Below, piece after piece: positions 61,560 to 64,000 of a stretch of DNA of 64,000 nt. A program made the translations under genes and the position numbers. The notes beneath the pieces are model-generated. The model was not told where the DNA came from, did not search any database, and saw nothing but the letters and a program-made list of their open reading frames with translations. Origin of the DNA: a virus. Where the stretch lies: IMG/VR virus record IMGVR_UViG_3300044613_003659, positions 1-64,000 of that record; one strand, 5' to 3'. Position 1 is the first letter of the stretch; each line of letters starts with the position of its first letter.

Positions 61560-62602
61560 ACAAAAGTCATAACATAGTTGTCGTAGTATTTGTAGAAATA
61601 ATTAAGACCTAATTCCATTGGATCGTGGACAGGTCCACTGTCGGTGGTGCCTCTACGGTCAAGTTGTCGTCTACCACGATCCATACGTTCGGCAATTTCG
61701 TCATCTTCATCACAGGTCTCCATGTACGCAGCCTGATGTGCTGCTACAAAGTCTGCTTCAAAATGAGCTATTTCTTCCGGGTAGTAAAATTCAACAATGT
61801 TTCTTGTTCGTTGCGGACCTTCGGGCCATAGTGTTGAAATAACAAGCACCTCTGGATACCACTCTACCATGACATTAGGATAGATGGTCAACCAAATAGC
61901 ACCAAAGTCAGGTAGTGCACCACGCCTGTAGTCTAACAAAGCTTTATGCCATGTTTTATAAACAGACGTGCCTGGTGTTTTTAATTGATTGCTGATACCC
62001 ACACTTTGTACACTGTACCATTCGCCAAATTGCCAATCTAATTTATTGCAGTCAACAAAATTACCAAGTCCTGGATGAAATGGAACCACATGGTAATCAT
62101 CCATGTACACTTCAATGAACGTTTTCCAGTTGTAATTGCATACATGTTCTTTTCTAGAATGGAAAACATAACCGGTAAAATCAAAATACCGACCTAATCG
62201 CATGGTATTCAAATCTGATTCTAAATCTGCTATACCGCGACCAAAGTATAATCCGTTCCATGTTTGAGTGCCAAATTTTGTCAAATGCCTTTCCGGACAA
62301 GGATCAAAGTGCGGCGCACCAATTAACTTACCTTCCAAGTCATAAGTCCAACCGTGTAACGGACAAACAATGTTGGCTGTGGTACCGGACCGATTCAACA
62401 TCACAGCCTGTCTATGCCTACAGGTATTTGATATACATTCAATGCCATTCTTGTTACGAATTAACATTCGTGCCGAATCTTCTTGTGGCAATGTATGGTA
62501 ATTGTCTACAAGAAGTTCGTGTGCAAAATACGGTGCGTGTTTGAACAAAATTTGCTCACGACGTAAAATATCGTCGTCAAAGTAAAAATGGCTGTATTTC
62601 AT
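61556..62602 (-). CDS. Rieske non-haem iron oxygenase, alpha subunit type
   Basis: The 348-residue protein has the Rieske motifs NTCRHRQAVML (C61, H63) and VCPLHGWTYDLEG (C80, H83), and a catalytic-domain EVYMDDYHVVPFHPGLG with H171 and H176. This is the layout of aromatic-ring-hydroxylating and related oxygenase alpha subunits. It needs a reductase, presumably from the host. The substrate is unknown. Fe-S supply by the phage IscA-like protein is plausible. Confidence 0.92.
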   Translation of the reverse strand: MKYSHFYFDDDILRREQILFKHAPYFAHELLVDNYHTLPQEDSARMLIRNKNGIECISNTCRHRQAVMLNRSGTTANIVCPLHGWTYDLEGKLIGAPHFDPCPERHLTKFGTQTWNGLYFGRGIADLESDLNTMRLGRYFDFTGYVFHSRKEHVCNYNWKTFIEVYMDDYHVVPFHPGLGNFVDCNKLDWQFGEWYSVQSVGISNQLKTPGTSVYKTWHKALLDYRRGALPDFGAIWLTIYPNVMVEWYPEVLVISTLWPEGPQRTRNIVEFYYPEEIAHFEADFVAAHQAAYMETCDEDDEIAERMDRGRRQLDRRGTTDSGPVHDPMELGLNYFYKYYDNYVMTFV

Positions 62603-62608
62603 TTATTT

Positions 62609-62872
62609 TCATGTAATCTTTGTAGTGTTTAACTGTCTATCATATTGAGATTCAATGCTGTTACTTGGTTCTAGTCCTTTGTATTTAACCGAACTTTCTA
62701 CTGGTAGTCCAAAACGCTGCCTGATGTTTTGGCGGTCGGCCTGACTCATACACATTCTGGCACATTCTTCTGCGATCATTTCGCCAAATCTGCGTCCGGT
62801 ATTCGTCCATAAGGAACTGTGATAGATATTAAAATGTGCCCTATCGGCGATTTCTTTAAAAGGGTCGTCCAT
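62609..62872 (-). CDS. Small phage protein with ECA(R)xC-type motif
   Basis: CGAGG precedes the ATG at 62872. The 87-residue product begins MDDPFKEIADRAHFNIYHSS and has GRRFGEMIAEECARMCM. The FxEMIxxECA pattern recurs in many short phage proteins and in the gene at 63077. It is a paralog of that gene. Confidence 0.62.
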   Translation of the reverse strand: MDDPFKEIADRAHFNIYHSSLWTNTGRRFGEMIAEECARMCMSQADRQNIRQRFGLPVESSVKYKGLEPSNSIESQYDRQLNTTKIT

Positions 62873-62873
62873 A

Positions 62874-63077
62874 TTACCTCGATAGCATTCGTGTAAGTTC
62901 ACAATGAAGTTCATTGACTTCGTCTTGTGGTACATAAAAATCTGTAGTAGGATCCCAATACTCTCCTACTTTGACATCATAATATAGCACACGACCTGTT
63001 GCAAAATAAAATGGACCTTCCAATCCTTTACGTGGTAGCCAACGTTCGTCACGCTTGCCGAGTACGGTGTATCCCAT
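62874..63077 (-). CDS. Small unknown protein (67 residues)
   Basis: The product begins MGYTVLGKRDERWLPRKGLE, continues GPFYFATGRVLYYDVKVGEY and ends LHCELTRMLSR. The stop abuts the next ATG and the start overlaps the upstream stop. Confidence 0.6.
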   Translation of the reverse strand: MGYTVLGKRDERWLPRKGLEGPFYFATGRVLYYDVKVGEYWDPTTDFYVPQDEVNELHCELTRMLSR

Positions 63078-63286
63078 TATTCAACTCCAAAATGTTTTTT
63101 TATTTCCCGAACAGTCAAGTTCACAGGATATTTAACTTCAAAGTCAATCATCAATTGACAACATTCTTTGACAATCAATTCGGCGAACTTTTGATTGTAT
63201 TGTTCAATCCACAGTTCCGGACTCAGTATGCCTTGCGGCACCTGTGTTTTTGCTTGCTCGGCCAACTGTTGAATCAGTTCAGACAT
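63077..63286 (-). CDS. Small phage protein with FAELIVKECC motif
   Basis: From the ATG at 63286 the 69-residue product has QQLAEQAKTQ and YNQKFAELIVKECCQLMIDF. It belongs to the same short phage family as the gene at 62609. The ATG overlaps the upstream TGA. Confidence 0.65.
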   Translation of the reverse strand: MSELIQQLAEQAKTQVPQGILSPELWIEQYNQKFAELIVKECCQLMIDFEVKYPVNLTVREIKKHFGVE

Positions 63287-63627
63287 CAATCCAACCTTGA
63301 TCCTGCGTAGGCATCGAATCCATACTTGCGGAACACATCGGCCGCAGCTCTGGCACCTGTTTCCAGTGTATCAATGTTCTGCACTGGATAACCTGCCGGA
63401 TTCCAAAGTTGGAATGCCTTGGTATAGTCTTGACGCACACCAGCGGCCTTGAGCATTTTGCCCAACTTGGTATTGCCTTTTACCTTATAAATATTGGTCC
63501 AAGCAAAACCACAAGCATACTGATCTACGCCGCCTAACTTGACACGAAAAAACTCATCCGCAGCCGCATAGGCAGCATCTCTAGCTTCGCGCACAATTGA
63601 GTTAACTTGTTCTTGTGTAAAGTCCAT
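63286..63627 (-). CDS. Conserved phage protein, unknown
   Basis: The 113-residue protein has VREARDAAYAAADEFFRVKL, GGVDQYACGFAWTNIYKVKG and FRKYGFDAYAGSRLD. It resembles proteins conserved among large myoviruses. Start and stop overlap both neighbours. Confidence 0.66.
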   Translation of the reverse strand: MDFTQEQVNSIVREARDAAYAAADEFFRVKLGGVDQYACGFAWTNIYKVKGNTKLGKMLKAAGVRQDYTKAFQLWNPAGYPVQNIDTLETGARAAADVFRKYGFDAYAGSRLD

Positions 63628-63800
63628 TACGCTGCCTCCCTCATAACATAACCTTCCGCCACATTAAAAAGATTACTACGCTGCCAGTCCCAAAGATCAT
63701 TTATACGATTATACACAGGACCAAATGGATATTCATTACCGTCGGCAGTATAAACTACAGTCTGCCAACCACCTGGTACATTTGCACAGGTAATTTTCAT
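63627..63800 (-). CDS. Small unknown protein (57 residues)
   Basis: GGGGAAA precedes the ATG at 63800. The product begins MKITCANVPGGWQTVVYTAD and has NRINDLWDWQRSNLF. No family was recognised. Confidence 0.6.
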   Translation of the reverse strand: MKITCANVPGGWQTVVYTADGNEYPFGPVYNRINDLWDWQRSNLFNVAEGYVMREAA

Positions 63801-63801
63801 T

Positions 63802-63945
63802 TTATTTCCCCTTGAATACTTTTCGGACATCACTTAGTGATACCTGCAACTCGAGTGCAATAAAGTCTATGGTTTCGTCCAATTTGCCTTTTGGGTCTTC
63901 TAGGATGTCTGCCAATTGTCTTACTTGTTTTTCAAATTTGCTCAT
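63802..63945 (-). CDS. Small unknown protein (47 residues)
   Basis: AAGGAG precedes the ATG at 63945. The product begins MSKFEKQVRQLADILEDPKG and ends LSDVRKVFKGK. It is helical and overlaps no annotated gene. Confidence 0.62.
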   Translation of the reverse strand: MSKFEKQVRQLADILEDPKGKLDETIDFIALELQVSLSDVRKVFKGK

Positions 63946-64000
63946 TTTAATCTCCTTGACGATTACATGCTGTAAAAAGATTCGCTGGACGGCGAGCAGT

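Noticed and set aside
63485-63492. Exact TATAAATA on the plus strand
   Set aside because: It lies inside a minus-strand gene and no plus-strand gene follows.

Overview
The window looks like part of a large tailed-phage genome, with a T4-like and cyanophage/pelagiphage-like gene repertoire. Genes are tightly packed, mostly on the minus strand, with 1 to 8 base stop/start overlaps. Phage hallmarks are PhoH, a gp44-type clamp-loader ATPase, a GroES-fold co-chaperonin, a MazG-type pyrophosphohydrolase, long tail-fibre-like proteins sharing an N-terminal module, and an array of tRNA genes covering all 20 amino acids. Two promoter classes are visible by eye: host-like sigma70 sites (TTGAC-type -35, a 17 or occasionally 18 base spacer, TATAAT) and T4-type late boxes (TATAAATA, GATAAATA, CATAAATA). 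The host is probably a Gram-negative proteobacterium. A phosphate porin, PstS, a PqqA-like peptide and a rubrerythrin/DUF3501 pair all point that way, and PqqA suggests a PQQ-using, possibly methylotrophic, host. The host assignment is inference.

Layout. 1-4.6 kb: paralogous unknown proteins, a methyltransferase, PhoH and a radical SAM/SPASM-like protein. 4.5-9.7 kb: nucleotidase, cupin, clamp loader, FkbM methyltransferase, co-chaperonin, a truncated DNA polymerase III alpha relative and MazG. 9.7-19.3 kb: four tail-fibre-like structural genes. 19.3-25.2 kb: IscA/ErpA-type Fe-S carrier, Fe/Mn superoxide dismutase, translation factor IF-1, a metallophosphoesterase and many small genes. 25.2-32.5 kb: SGNH-like protein, radical SAM protein, NodU/CmcH-type carbamoyltransferase, an FG-GAP/DUF4214 protein and a B12-binding radical SAM protein. 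32.5-46.3 kb: the tRNA region, interleaved with small genes, an SDR, a TauD-like dioxygenase / LbH acyltransferase / ACP operon, a fourth radical SAM protein and several structured RNAs I cannot identify. 46.3-48.7 kb: a PqqA-like 24-residue peptide gene with its own promoter and terminator, then DUF2061, SGNH hydrolase, DUF3501 and rubrerythrin. 48.7-54.4 kb: the catalytic DNA polymerase III alpha-like protein, a BPL_N-type amidotransferase, and a pstS-porin operon behind a candidate Pho box. 54.4-64 kb: small regulators, a circularly permuted tmRNA gene, an MvaI/BcnI-like nuclease, a ParB-like protein, a Rieske oxygenase and many small unknown genes.

Together the genes suggest a phage that brings its own translation support (tRNAs, IF-1, tmRNA), replication parts, oxidative-stress and Fe-S functions, phosphate scavenging, and a set of small-molecule or polymer tailoring enzymes. 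The strongest novel points are the phage pqqA-like gene, the permuted tmRNA whose tag ends in ALAA, and a pair of covarying 15-bp stems that begin at the CCA ends of two tRNAs. All calls were made by reading the sequence; no database search was run.
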